DNA of 64,000 bases from Streptomyces sp. CB02366 (GTDB lineage: Bacteria; Actinomycetota; Actinomycetes; Streptomycetales; Streptomycetaceae), in NCBI RefSeq assembly GCF_001905905.1, contig NZ_LIVT01000001.1, positions 1,238,852-1,302,851 on the forward strand, read 5' to 3'. How positions within the stretch are numbered: the first letter of the stretch is position 1; every line of letters begins with the position of its first letter. A program made the translations under genes and the position numbers. Under the pieces are notes generated by a model. It saw only the letters and a list, made by a program, of their open reading frames with translations, had not been told where the DNA came from and searched no databases. Below are positions 27,649-36,795 of this stretch, piece by piece.

Positions 27649-28854
27649 TCAGCCCGCTCTCAGCGCCATCGTCATCGCCTCCACCGCCAGCAGCGGCGCC
27701 ACATTGCGGTCCATCGCCTCCCGGCAGGCGATCACCGACTCGATCCTGCGCAGGGTCTGCGCGGGCGTGGAGGACTCCGCGAGCCGGTCGAGGGAGTCCT
27801 GCACGTCGGTGTTGGCGATCGCCAGCTTCGATCCGAGCTGGAGCGCCAGCACATCGCGGTAGAACCCGGTCAGCTCGGTCAGCGCCAGGTCCAGGCTGTC
27901 GCGCTGCGTACGCGTCTTGCGGCGCTTCTGCTTGTCCTCCAGCTCCTTCATCGCCCCCGCCGTGCCCCGGGGCATCCGGCCGCCCGCCACCCCGCCGAGC
28001 GCCGCCTTGAGATCCTCGGTCTCCTTGGCGTCGACCTCCTCCGCCATCTGCTTGGCGTCCTCGGTGGCCGTGTCGATCAGCTCCTGGGCCGCCTTGAGGC
28101 AGCCGCCGACGTCGGCCACCCGCAGCGGAACCTTCAGCACGGCGGCCCGCCGCGCCCGCGCCCGCTCGTCCGTGGCGAGACGGCGGGCCCGCCCGATGTG
28201 CCCCTGGGTGGCGCGCGCCGCCGCGTGCGCCCGCTCGGGATCGACGCCGTCGCGGCGGATCAGGACGTCGGCCACGGCCTCCACCGAAGGGGTGCTCAGG
28301 GTCAGGTGCCGGCAGCGGGAGCGGATCGTGGGCAGCACGTCTTCGAGCGAAGGGGCGCACAGCATCCAGACCGTGCGCGGCGCGGGCTCCTCGACGGCCT
28401 TCAGCAGGACGTTGCCCGCGCCCTCGGTGAGGCGGTCGGCGTCCTCCAGGACGATGACCTGCCACCGCCCGACCGCCGGGGAGAGCTGGGCACGGCGGAC
28501 CAGGTCGCGGGTCTCCTTCACACCGATGGAGAGCAGGTCCGTACGGATGACCTCGACGTCGGCGTGCGTACCGATCAGGCTGGTGTGGCAGCCGTCGCAG
28601 AAACCGCAGCCCGGCGCGCCGCCCAGTGCCCGGTCCGGGCTCGTGCACTGGAGCGCGGCGGCGAAGGCCCGCGCCGCCGTGGACCGGCCGGAGCCGGGCG
28701 GCCCGGTGAACAGCCAGGCGTGCGTCATCTTGGAGCCCTGGTCCAGCGGCGTCCCGTCCGACACGGCGGTGACCAGCGCGTCGGCGTCCCCGGCCGCGGC
28801 GGCGAGCTGTTCCCGCACCCGGTCCTGCCCGACCAGGTCGTCCCATACGGTCAT
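27649..28854 (-). CDS. holB: DNA polymerase III subunit delta prime
   Basis: A 401-residue clamp-loader AAA+ ATPase. It shows the P-loop GPPGSGRST (about 50-58, with Arg instead of the usual Lys at the catalytic position), the zinc-binding cluster CGFCDGCH, sensor motifs VLEDADRLTEGAGNVLLKAVEEP and SRCR. The R for K in the P-loop fits delta prime, which does not bind or hydrolyse ATP. It is the gene directly downstream of the thymidylate kinase fusion (about 170 bp away), an arrangement conserved across bacteria (tmk-holB). ATG 28854 follows AAGGGCGG. Confidence 0.93.
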   Translation of the reverse strand: MTVWDDLVGQDRVREQLAAAAGDADALVTAVSDGTPLDQGSKMTHAWLFTGPPGSGRSTAARAFAAALQCTSPDRALGGAPGCGFCDGCHTSLIGTHADVEVIRTDLLSIGVKETRDLVRRAQLSPAVGRWQVIVLEDADRLTEGAGNVLLKAVEEPAPRTVWMLCAPSLEDVLPTIRSRCRHLTLSTPSVEAVADVLIRRDGVDPERAHAAARATQGHIGRARRLATDERARARRAAVLKVPLRVADVGGCLKAAQELIDTATEDAKQMAEEVDAKETEDLKAALGGVAGGRMPRGTAGAMKELEDKQKRRKTRTQRDSLDLALTELTGFYRDVLALQLGSKLAIANTDVQDSLDRLAESSTPAQTLRRIESVIACREAMDRNVAPLLAVEAMTMALRAG

Positions 28855-28971
28855 GGGTCACCGCCCTTCCGTTGGTGTCGTGCGAAAGCCTGTGACGGTG
28901 GAGGCGAGCCCTGCCGCTCCCCCTCCGACGCCCCCTGTCGGATTCCATTGTGGAGGACGCCTCTGACAACG

Positions 28972-29006
28972 GCGGCCCGCCCGCCCCGGGAGGACGGACG
29001 GGCCGC
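28972..29006 (-). terminator. possible terminator after the kinase fusion
   Basis: Arms GCGGCCCG (28972-28979) and CGGGCCGC (28999-29006) form an 8-bp stem extended by a further 3 pairs across a mismatch, 20 bp beyond the stop codon of the fusion gene. Confidence 0.5.
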
Positions 29007-29025
29007 ACGGGCGCCGTGGGGCAGG

Positions 29026-32000
29026 TCAGCCGCGCGGACGGCGGCCCCGGCCCCCGCGGTCGTCGTCGTCCTGGCCGCCGAGGAGCTCGTCCGCGAGGGT
29101 CGGCAGATCGTCCAGCGGGGTCTCCTCCGCCCAGTCCGGGCGGGGGCGCTTGCGACGGGACTGCTGCTGCCCGCCGGCCGCCGGGGCGTTCGGGTCCTCG
29201 ATCTGCGGCAGCTCGCGGGTGCGCTCGCTCTCGCTCTCCGTCGGCGGGGCCGCCGGGCCCTCGTCCCGGAAGTAGCCCCGGGGCACCCGGTCGGAGGGCC
29301 GGTCGTCGCGCACCGGCGGCAGCACGGCCGTCTCGTCCGTCTCACGCACCGGCGGCCACGAGTCCGCCTGCCCCGGGTCCGGGACGCGCGGCAGCATCGC
29401 CGTCTCGTCGTCCCCGAGACCGGAACCCGACCCCGGACCGGAGTCGGAAGCGCGGTCGCCCTCCGGGCGGGCCGTGGGGACCGGCTGGGTGATCTCGTTC
29501 GGGTTCACGATCGGCGTGGGGACGGTGAGCTCGTTCTCCGGCACCGAGGACTCCGGCACCGAGGGCTTTCGCCCCGACGACTCCCGCGCCGAGGACCCCG
29601 GTACCGAGGACTCCGGCCCGGCCTCGGAGAACGAGGACGAACGCGAGGACGTCTCCGTACGGGACGCCCGCTCCGCCTCCGCCCGCTCGGCCTCGGCCCG
29701 CGCCGCCACCGTGCGGGCGGCCGCCTCCTCCTCGGCCCGGCGACGGGCCTCCTCGGCGCGCAGCAGGGCCTCTTCGGCCTTCCGCTGCTTCGCCAGGCGC
29801 TCGGCCTCGGCCTCCTTGCGGAGCCGGGCCTCCTCTTCGGCCCTCTGCCGCAGCCGCTCCTGCTCGGCCTCGCGGGCCGCCTCCTCGGCCTCCAGCCGGC
29901 GCCGGTCCTCCTCGGCGCGGCGGCGGGCCTCCTCGGCACGCTGCCGGGCCTCCTCCGCCTGGCGTTCGGCCTCGCGGCGGCGGGCCTCCTCCAGCTCGCG
30001 CTGCTTGCGCTCCTCCTCCTCGGCGCGCAACCGGGCGAGCTGCTCCTGGCGCTCCTTCTCCAGGCGCTCCTCCTCGGCCTTGCGGGCGGCCTCTTCCTCG
30101 GCCTTGCGCCGCGCCTCCTCCTCGGCCTTGCGCCGGGCCTCCTCGATGGCCTCGATCTCGGCCTCGGAGAGCGGAAGGAGCCGGTCGAGCCGGTGGCGTA
30201 CGACCGCGGTGATCGACTCCGGCTCCTGGCCGGCGTCCACCACCAGGTAGCGGGTCGGGTCGGCCGCGGCCAGGGTCAGGAACCCGGACCGTACCCGCTC
30301 ATGGAACTCCGCAGGCTCCGACTCCAACCGGTCCGGCGCCTCCGTGAACCGCTCCCGCGCCGTCGCGGGGTCGACGTCCAGCAGCACCGTCAGGTGCGGT
30401 ACGAGGCCGCCCGTCGCCCACCGCGAGATCCGGGCGATCTCGGTCGGGGCGAGGTCGCGGCCCGCTCCCTGGTAGGCCACGGACGAGTCGATGTAGCGGT
30501 CGGAGATGACGATCGCGCCGCGCTCCAGCGCCGGGCGCACCACGGAGTCGACGTGCTCGGCGCGGTCGGCGGCGTACAGCAGGGCCTCGGCGCGGTTGGA
30601 GAGGCCGGCGGACGAGACGTCGAGCAGGATCGACCGCAGCCGCTTGCCGATCGGGGTGGCCCCGGGCTCCCGGGTCACGACGACCTCGTGGCCCTTGGAC
30701 CGGATCCACTCGGCGAGCGCCTCGACCTGGGTGGACTTGCCCGCTCCGTCGCCGCCCTCCAGGGCGAGGAAGAAGCCGGTGGCCGCGGGCGCGACCGCCG
30801 GGTCGTCGCCGCGCAGCGCCTCGCGCAGGTCCCGACGCAGCGGCACGCCCGCCCGGTCGTCCGTCTTGGCGAGGACGAGCGCGGCGACGGGCAGCAGCAG
30901 CGCGCCGAGCAGTATCAGGGTGAAGGCGGCCCCGCCGTGGGCGAAGACGAAGTCCCCGGCGACCAGGCGGTGGCGCCCTATCGCGGCGGCCAGCAGGGGG
31001 CCGGCGACCGCGCCGAGCGCGACGAGCACCCGGACGACGGCCTGGAGGTGCTCGGTGGTCCGGGCCTGCCGGAACGCCTCGGTCTCCTGGTCGATCAGGG
31101 TGTGCCCGGTGTTCGCGGCGACCCCGGCGGAGTACCCCGCGAGAAGGGCGATGGCCAGCCCGGTCGCGGTGTCCGGCACCAGGCCGAGCGCGAGGAGCGC
31201 GAGCCCGGTGACGGAGACGGCCAGGGCCAGCAGGCGGCGGCGCGACAGGGCCGGCAGCACCCGGCGGGCGGTACGGATGCCGAGGGCGGTGCCGCCGGTC
31301 AGTCCGAGGATCAGCAGCGCGAACGTGGCGGGCCCGCCGCCCAGGTCGTACGCGTGCAGGACGGAGACGGCGGAGGCCGCCGCGACGGCTCCGGCGACGG
31401 CGGCGCAGACCGCGACCAGCAGCGGGGTCGCGCCGGTGCGGCCCTTGTCGGGGCCGTTGCCGGTGGCGGGACGGCGCAGGCCCTCCAGCGGGGAACGCGG
31501 CCGGGGCGTCCGGTCGGCCGGGAACTCGAGGAAGTACAGGACGGAGATGGAGGCGGAGAAGAGGCCGGCCGCGACGTAGGACCCCAGGGCCGCCTGGTGG
31601 AAGGAGAACCACTCCAGGCCGGAGCCGAGGAGGTTGCCGATCAGCGTGGCGGCCAGCAGGACCACCGCGGCGGTGGGAACGGCGAGGAAGTTCGTCCGCA
31701 GCGAAAGGCGGCGCAGGGCGTCGAGGTGGTCGGGCAGGGGGCGCACGGCCGCGCCCTCGGGGGGCGGGCCCGGCAGCAGCGCCGGGGCGGCGCTCTCCTT
31801 GGCCACGGCCCACAGGCGCTCACCCGCGCCCGTCACGAAGACGGTGATGAGGACCATCATGAGCGCCTTGTCCGGCGTCCAGTCGATCCACAGCGGGGCG
31901 ACGACCAGCAGCGCCAGGCGCAGCCCGTCCACCCCGATCATCAGCCATCGTCGGTCCAGCTTTCCGCCGGGCCCCGTGAGGGACGTCAACGGTCCCAGGA

Positions 32001-32295
32001 GTACGGCTCCGAAGAGGAGGGTGGAAAGGATCCGGGCGCCGAAGACGGCGGCGACGGCAAAGGCCGCCCCGCGGTATCCGGCGCCGAATGAGCCCTCGAG
32101 GACCGCCGCTTGCAGCGACAGCAGCACCAGCACGAGAAGGGCGAGTGCATCGCCGATACCGCCGACGAGCTGGGCGCTCCACAACCGCTTCAGCGGGGGG
32201 ATGCGCAACAGGGCCCGTACGGCGCGCTCGCGTGAGTCTGCGGCAAGTGTGTCGGAGGTGGGGCTCACGACCGTTGGCTGCTCGGCTCGCGTCAT
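29026..32295 (-). CDS. tmk: MFS-like membrane domain fused to thymidylate kinase and coiled coil
   Basis: A 1089-residue three-part protein. Residues about 40-480 form an MFS-like polytopic domain with about 11-12 helices. Residues about 510-720 are a thymidylate kinase: P-loop LEGGDGAGKSTQ, the DR(Y/H) motif SDRYIDSSVAYQGAGR, and LID Arg in VTREPGATPIGKRL. dTMP is phosphorylated to dTDP for DNA synthesis. Residues about 725-870 are an uninterrupted Glu/Arg/Ala coiled coil (EEARRKAEEEARRKAEEE-type), and the remainder is a disordered Ser/Pro/Asp tail. The fusion is known in Streptomyces (SCO3542-like, from memory), while most bacteria have a 210-residue cytosolic kinase. The membrane anchor and coiled coil may place nucleotide supply at a membrane site. 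The gene is upstream of holB. Confidence 0.93.
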   Translation of the reverse strand: MTRAEQPTVVSPTSDTLAADSRERAVRALLRIPPLKRLWSAQLVGGIGDALALLVLVLLSLQAAVLEGSFGAGYRGAAFAVAAVFGARILSTLLFGAVLLGPLTSLTGPGGKLDRRWLMIGVDGLRLALLVVAPLWIDWTPDKALMMVLITVFVTGAGERLWAVAKESAAPALLPGPPPEGAAVRPLPDHLDALRRLSLRTNFLAVPTAAVVLLAATLIGNLLGSGLEWFSFHQAALGSYVAAGLFSASISVLYFLEFPADRTPRPRSPLEGLRRPATGNGPDKGRTGATPLLVAVCAAVAGAVAAASAVSVLHAYDLGGGPATFALLILGLTGGTALGIRTARRVLPALSRRRLLALAVSVTGLALLALGLVPDTATGLAIALLAGYSAGVAANTGHTLIDQETEAFRQARTTEHLQAVVRVLVALGAVAGPLLAAAIGRHRLVAGDFVFAHGGAAFTLILLGALLLPVAALVLAKTDDRAGVPLRRDLREALRGDDPAVAPAATGFFLALEGGDGAGKSTQVEALAEWIRSKGHEVVVTREPGATPIGKRLRSILLDVSSAGLSNRAEALLYAADRAEHVDSVVRPALERGAIVISDRYIDSSVAYQGAGRDLAPTEIARISRWATGGLVPHLTVLLDVDPATARERFTEAPDRLESEPAEFHERVRSGFLTLAAADPTRYLVVDAGQEPESITAVVRHRLDRLLPLSEAEIEAIEEARRKAEEEARRKAEEEAARKAEEERLEKERQEQLARLRAEEEERKQRELEEARRREAERQAEEARQRAEEARRRAEEDRRRLEAEEAAREAEQERLRQRAEEEARLRKEAEAERLAKQRKAEEALLRAEEARRRAEEEAAARTVAARAEAERAEAERASRTETSSRSSSFSEAGPESSVPGSSARESSGRKPSVPESSVPENELTVPTPIVNPNEITQPVPTARPEGDRASDSGPGSGSGLGDDETAMLPRVPDPGQADSWPPVRETDETAVLPPVRDDRPSDRVPRGYFRDEGPAAPPTESESERTRELPQIEDPNAPAAGGQQQSRRKRPRPDWAEETPLDDLPTLADELLGGQDDDDRGGRGRRPRG

Positions 32296-32416
32296 CCGCC
32301 CAGCCTATCGGCAGCGGTGCGGTGGCTGTCGGCCCGCCCGAACATATGGACGTGGACAGCTTCCGGCCAAGCCCGCGCCGCCCCTCTTGACGCACCGCCC
32401 GACTCCCCCCGACGCA

Positions 32417-32463
32417 CCGCCGCCCGGCGCCGGGATCACGGGGATCGGGGCGCCGGGCGGCGG
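32417..32463 (-). terminator. topA terminator
   Basis: A perfect 15-bp inverted repeat (32417-32431 and 32449-32463) follows topA beyond the 42-bp repeat array and lies 120 bp before the start of the fusion gene. Confidence 0.65.
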
Positions 32464-32500
32464 AGTGCGGTACGGGCGGCCCGGAGGCCAGGCGGTCGGC

Positions 32501-32654
32501 CGGAATCCAGTCGTCGGTCGGCGCGGAGGCCAGTCGGTCAGCCGGAATCCAGTCGTCGGTCGGCGCGGAGGCCAGTCGGTCGGCCGGAATCCAGTCGTCG
32601 GTCGGCGCGGAGGTCGGTCGGTCGCCCGGGGTCAGTCGTCGGTCGGCGCGGAGG
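32501..32654. repeat. 42-bp tandem array derived from the topA 3' end
   Basis: Near-identical 42-bp units start at 32501, 32543 and 32585; the third diverges at its end and a fourth partial copy at about 32627-32654 is the last codons of topA (SAPTDD plus stop). The copies repeat CAGTCGTCGGTCGGCGCGGA. Confidence 0.92.
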
Positions 32655-35526
32655 AGGCCGAAGCCGTCTTCTTCGCCGCCGTCGTCTTCTTGGCGGCCGA
32701 CTTGGTGGCGGTCGCCTTCTTCGCCGTCGTCGTCTTCTTCGCCGCGGTCTTCTTCGCGGCCGTGGTCGTGGCGGCCGTCGTCTTCTTCGCGGCGGTCTTC
32801 TTGGCCGTCGCCTTCTTCGCCGGTGCCTTCTTGGCCGTCTTCTTGGCCGGCCCCTTGGCGCGCTTCTCGGCGAGCAGCTCGTAACCGCGCTCCGGCGTGA
32901 TCTCCTCGACGCTGTCGCCGGACCGCAGGGTCGCGTTGGTCTCGCCGTCGGTGACGTACGGGCCGAAGCGGCCGTCCTTGACCACCACCGGCCGTTCGCT
33001 GACCGGGTCGGTGCCCAGCTCCTTCAGCGGCGGCTTGGCCGCGGCCCGCCCGCGCTGCTTGGGCTGCGCGTAGATCGCCAGCGCCTCTTCCAGGGTGATG
33101 TCGAAGAGCTGGTCCTCGGAGGTCAGCGACCGGGAGTCGGTGCCCTTCTTGAGGTACGGGCCGTAGCGGCCGTTCTGCGCGGTGATCTCGACGCCCTCGG
33201 CGTCGGTGCCGACGACGCGCGGCAGCGACATCAGCTTGAGCGCGTCGGCGAGGGTGACCGTGTCCAGGGACATGGACTTGAAGAGCGAGGCGGTCCGCGG
33301 CTTCACCGCGTTCTTTCCGGTCTTCGGCGTCCCCTCGGGCAGCACCTCGGTGACGTACGGGCCGTAACGCCCGTCCTTGGCGATGATCTGGTGGCCGCTG
33401 ACCGGGTCCGTGCCCAGCTCGAAGTCGCCGCTGGGCTTGGCCAGCAGCTCCTCGGCCAGTTCGACGGTCAGCTCGTCGGGGGCGAGGTCGTCGGGTACGT
33501 CGGCGCGCTGGTGGCCCTCGGCGTCCTTCTCGCCCCGCTCGATGTACGGGCCGTAGCGGCCGACGCGGAGCTTGATGCCGTTGCCGACGGGGAAGGAGGA
33601 GATCTCCCGGGCGTCGATCGCGCCGAGGTCGGTGACCAGTTCCTTCAGGCCGCCGAGGTGGTCGCCGTCGCCGTTGCCCGCGTCGGAGGCGGAACCGGCG
33701 CCGGCCGGGTCGTCACCGGAACCGGACGCTCCGAAGTAGAAGCGCCTGAGCCACGGCACGGACTTGGCCTCGCCCCGCGCGATGCGGTCGAGGTCGTCCT
33801 CCATGCGGGCGGTGAAGTCGTAGTCGACGAGTCGGCCGAAGTGCTTCTCCAGCAGGTTGACCACGGCGAACGACAGGAAGGACGGGACGAGCGCCGTGCC
33901 CTTCTTGAACACGTACCCGCGGTCCAGGATGGTCCCGATGATCGAGGCGTACGTGGAGGGGCGGCCGATCTCGCGCTCCTCCAGCTCCTTGACCAGGGAT
34001 GCCTCGGTGTAACGGGCCGGCGGCTTGGTGGCGTGGCCGTCGACCGTGATCTCCTCGGCGGACAGCGCGTCGCCCTCGGCGACCTGCGGCAGCCGGCGCT
34101 CGCGGTCGTCCAGCTCGGCGTTGGGGTCGTCGGCACCCTCGACGTACGCCTTCATGAAGCCGTGGAAGGTGATCGTCTTGCCGGACGCGGAGAACTCGGC
34201 GTCGCGCCCGTCGCTCGCCCGCCCGCCGATCTTGACGGTGACCGAGTCGCCGGTCGCGTCCTTCATCTGGGAGGCGACAGTCCGCTTCCAGATCAGCTCG
34301 TACAGCCGGAACTGGTCGCCGGTGAGGCCGGTCTCGGCAGGGGTGCGGAAGCGGTCGCCGGAGGGGCGGATCGCCTCGTGCGCCTCCTGCGCGTTCTTGA
34401 CCTTCCCGGCGTACGTACGCGGCTTGTCGGGAAGGTAGCCCGCCCCGTACAGCTGCGTGACCTGCGCCCGAGCAGCGGCGATCGCGGTGTCGGAGAGCGT
34501 CGTGGAGTCCGTACGCATATAGGTGATGAAGCCGTTCTCGTACAGCTTCTGCGCCACCTGCATGGTCGCCTTGGCCCCGAAGCCCAGCTTGCGGCTCGCC
34601 TCCTGCTGGAGGGTGGTGGTCCGGAAGGGGGCGTACGGGGAGCGGCGGTAGGGCTTCGACTCGACGGACCGGACGGCGAAGGAGGAGTCGGCGAGCGCGG
34701 CGGCGAGCGCGCGGGCGTTCGCCTCGTCCAGGTGGAGGGTCTGGGCGGAGCCGGCCTTGAGCTGCCCGTCGGGGCCGAAGTCGCGGCCCTGGGCGATACG
34801 GCGGCCGTCGACCGCGCTGAGGCGGGCGGTGAGGTTCGAGGGATCGGAGGCGTCACCGGTGCGGCCGGTGGCGAACTTTCCGGTCAGGTCCCAGTACTCG
34901 GCGGAGCGGAAGGCGATGCGCTCGCGCTCCCGCTCGACGACGAGCCGGGTGGCGACGGACTGGACGCGGCCCGCCGAAAGCTTCGGCATGACCTTCTTCC
35001 AGAGGACCGGCGAGACCTCGTAGCCGTAGAGGCGGTCGAGGATGCGGCGGGTCTCCTGGGCGTCGACCATGCGCTGGTTGAGCTCGCGCGGATTGGCGAC
35101 GGCGGCCCGGATCGCGTCCTTGGTGATCTCGTGGAAGACCATCCGGTGGACCGGGACCTTGGGCCGCAGGACTTCCTGGAGATGCCACGCGATGGCCTCG
35201 CCCTCGCGGTCCTCATCGGTGGCGAGGAAGAGTTCGTCGGACTCGGCCAGCAGCTGCTTGAGCTTCCTGACCTGGGCCTTCTTGTCGGCGTTGACGACGT
35301 AGATGGGCTGGAAGTCGTGTTCGACGTCCACTCCGAGGCGGCGTACCTCGCCGGTGTACTCGTCCGGGACCTCGGCCGCGCCGTTCGGGAGGTCGCGGAT
35401 GTGCCCGACGCTCGCCTCGACGACGTATCCGGGGCCGAGATAGCCCTTGATCGTCTTCGCCTTGGCAGGCGACTCGACGATGACGAGTCGGCGGCCGCCC
35501 TGTGCGGTCTCGCTGGTCGGGGACAA
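32632..35526 (-). CDS. topA: DNA topoisomerase I
   Basis: A 964-residue type IA topoisomerase that relaxes negative supercoils. TTG at 35526 gives MSPTSETAQGGRRLVIVESPAKAKT, the canonical N-terminus, with GGAGAG upstream. The TOPRIM domain has ESPAKAKTIK and the TDEDREGEAIAWHL acidic motif. The catalytic tyrosine lies in GFITYMRTDS. There is no Cys4 zinc domain; the C-terminal region has several copies of the FGPYV-type topoisomerase repeat (ten-residue RYGPY / GRFGPYVTDGE), then a Lys/Ala-rich tail (AKKTAAKKTT-type) that increases processivity in streptomycetes. The terminal codons are the source of the 42-bp repeats. Confidence 0.97.
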   Translation of the reverse strand: MSPTSETAQGGRRLVIVESPAKAKTIKGYLGPGYVVEASVGHIRDLPNGAAEVPDEYTGEVRRLGVDVEHDFQPIYVVNADKKAQVRKLKQLLAESDELFLATDEDREGEAIAWHLQEVLRPKVPVHRMVFHEITKDAIRAAVANPRELNQRMVDAQETRRILDRLYGYEVSPVLWKKVMPKLSAGRVQSVATRLVVERERERIAFRSAEYWDLTGKFATGRTGDASDPSNLTARLSAVDGRRIAQGRDFGPDGQLKAGSAQTLHLDEANARALAAALADSSFAVRSVESKPYRRSPYAPFRTTTLQQEASRKLGFGAKATMQVAQKLYENGFITYMRTDSTTLSDTAIAAARAQVTQLYGAGYLPDKPRTYAGKVKNAQEAHEAIRPSGDRFRTPAETGLTGDQFRLYELIWKRTVASQMKDATGDSVTVKIGGRASDGRDAEFSASGKTITFHGFMKAYVEGADDPNAELDDRERRLPQVAEGDALSAEEITVDGHATKPPARYTEASLVKELEEREIGRPSTYASIIGTILDRGYVFKKGTALVPSFLSFAVVNLLEKHFGRLVDYDFTARMEDDLDRIARGEAKSVPWLRRFYFGASGSGDDPAGAGSASDAGNGDGDHLGGLKELVTDLGAIDAREISSFPVGNGIKLRVGRYGPYIERGEKDAEGHQRADVPDDLAPDELTVELAEELLAKPSGDFELGTDPVSGHQIIAKDGRYGPYVTEVLPEGTPKTGKNAVKPRTASLFKSMSLDTVTLADALKLMSLPRVVGTDAEGVEITAQNGRYGPYLKKGTDSRSLTSEDQLFDITLEEALAIYAQPKQRGRAAAKPPLKELGTDPVSERPVVVKDGRFGPYVTDGETNATLRSGDSVEEITPERGYELLAEKRAKGPAKKTAKKAPAKKATAKKTAAKKTTAATTTAAKKTAAKKTTTAKKATATKSAAKKTTAAKKTASASSAPTDD

Positions 35527-35829
35527 CTTCGCTCTTCTCTCCGGTCGACACTCGATGGGCATCCGGGCGGGCGTCATGACGCCGCCGAGGTGCTGTCGCT
35601 GCGGAGTGTGACGGTACAACCCGCCCCCGTGTCAAACGGCAAAAGCCCGCAACGGCCACTCGAACGGTAACCCGACTTCCGCCATTCCTGCCGCCCGGAC
35701 CGCCGGGTCCGTGGCGTCCGGGGCTCCGGCCCGGGGCTTTCGGAGGCGGGCGGGCTCTCCGCCGGGCGGCCCGCGGCCATCCCGGGGGGCGACCGGTCGT
35801 CCGGGGCTTCACGCCGCCGGGGCAGGGGG
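35527..35829. other. upstream region of topA
   Basis: No gene is seen in this 303-bp region. It should contain the topA promoter, known from other streptomycetes to respond to supercoiling, and the 3' end of the small membrane protein gene. No strong motif was picked out. Confidence 0.5.
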
Positions 35830-36027
35830 TCAGACGAGCGTGAGGACCCACACGCCGAGGCCGAGGGAGACTACGCCGAAGAGCGTGGTGAGTGCGGTGG
35901 AGGCGACGGGGCTCACGCCGTGCGCCACCGGCGCGCGGTGCAGGGCTCGCGCCCCTGTCCAGACCAGGAGGGCGGCGCCGAACATCGACAGGGCCGTGCC
36001 GGCGAAGACTGCTGAGACGCTCTCCAT
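35830..36027 (-). CDS. Small two-helix membrane protein
   Basis: A 65-residue hydrophobic protein with two helices: about 5-25 (VSAVFAGTALSMFGAALLVW) and 42-64 (STALTTLFGVVSLGLGVWVL). The loop RALHRAPVAHGV is basic. Length, codon use and a GGGG ribosome site before ATG 36027 support a real gene. An in-frame stop lies just upstream, so it cannot be longer. It sits between topA and a methyltransferase on the same strand. No family is recognised. Confidence 0.75.
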   Translation of the reverse strand: MESVSAVFAGTALSMFGAALLVWTGARALHRAPVAHGVSPVASTALTTLFGVVSLGLGVWVLTLV

Positions 36028-36040
36028 GTCGTACCCCTAG

Positions 36041-36112
36041 CCCGTCGAGCGACCCGTCGCACGGCCTGTCGTACGGTCCGCCGCGCGGCCTGTCGAGCGG
36101 CCTGGTGGGGCG
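36041..36112. repeat. 12-bp tandem array, about six copies
   Basis: Units of 12 bp (CCCGTCGAGCGA, CCCGTCGCACGG, CCTGTCGTACGG, TCCGCCGCGCGG, CCTGTCGAGCGG, then degenerate) lie 14 bp upstream of the small membrane protein start, overlapping its promoter zone. Confidence 0.85.
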
Positions 36113-36625
36113 GGCCGGCCGGGGCGGGCCGAAGCGTCGGAGCCGGGCCTCGGCGGCCCGGCACCGGGGAGGTTGCCACCCCGGGGCATCGCCCACACGA
36201 ACCCGGGATGAACAGCACTCCCCCGCCACCCGAAGCGACCCCACCGGCCGCACGCGGGGGCGCGTCGGGGCGGTCAGGGCGGAGGCGAGGCCGAGGGGGC
36301 GGGGCGGGCGGAGGCGGGTCCGGCGGGGTGTCGCGGGCGCGGTCCGGCGGGTCGGGACCGCGGACCGTTCCGGGGCCGGAGCGCCCCGTGACCGGAATGC
36401 GGGGACCGGGCGCGCCGCAGCCCCCACCGGACACGAACACGCTGGCCGACAGGGACGGGGCGCCCCGGACGGTGATCGGATCCCCCCGGTACCGGAAGGC
36501 GCCGGGCCCGCCCCGTCCGGCACCCGCCCGGAAGCCCGGGCCGGCCGTCCGCTCGCCCCGCGGTACGCCGCCCGGCGCCCGGGCCGGGCCACGGAGGCAG
36601 CCGACCTGCTCCCCCGCCTCACCCC
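36113..36625. other. intergenic, no gene seen
   Basis: About 500 bp of very G/C-rich sequence. Long frames exist in several phases but none has plausible composition, a ribosome site or recognisable motifs. It lies between a small membrane protein gene and the repeats behind the methyltransferase gene. Confidence 0.5.
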
Positions 36626-36795
36626 GTCCGGCGCCGGGTCACCGGGCCCGCGTCCCTCTGTCCGGAACCGGGTCACGGGGCCCGCGTCGCCCTGTCCGGC
36701 AGAGGATCACCGGGCTCGCGTCACCCTCTCCGGCACCGGGTCACTCGCCCCTCGTCACCGCGTCCGGCGCCGGCTCCAGGAAGCCCTCCTCCACC
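36626..36795. repeat. 34-bp tandem array at the methyltransferase 3' end
   Basis: Units start at 36626, 36660, 36694, 36728 and 36762 (last one inside the gene), each opening with GTCCGG or CTCCGG and containing GGGTCACCGGG-type sequence. The methyltransferase stop codon (36741-36743) lies within the fourth unit. Confidence 0.88.

Noticed and set aside
28198..32091. Plus-strand open frame of nearly 1300 codons opposite the kinase fusion
   Set aside because: It mirrors the coiled-coil coding strand (repetitive Leu/Gly/Arg) and has no recognisable domain; the minus-strand fusion is clearly real.
32501..32654. CRISPR array
   Set aside because: The direct repeats are contiguous without unique spacers, and no cas gene is in the window; they are ordinary tandem repeats.
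32317..35670. Plus-strand open frame across topA
   Set aside because: Antisense shadow of topA with Val/Gly/Asp repeats and no motif.
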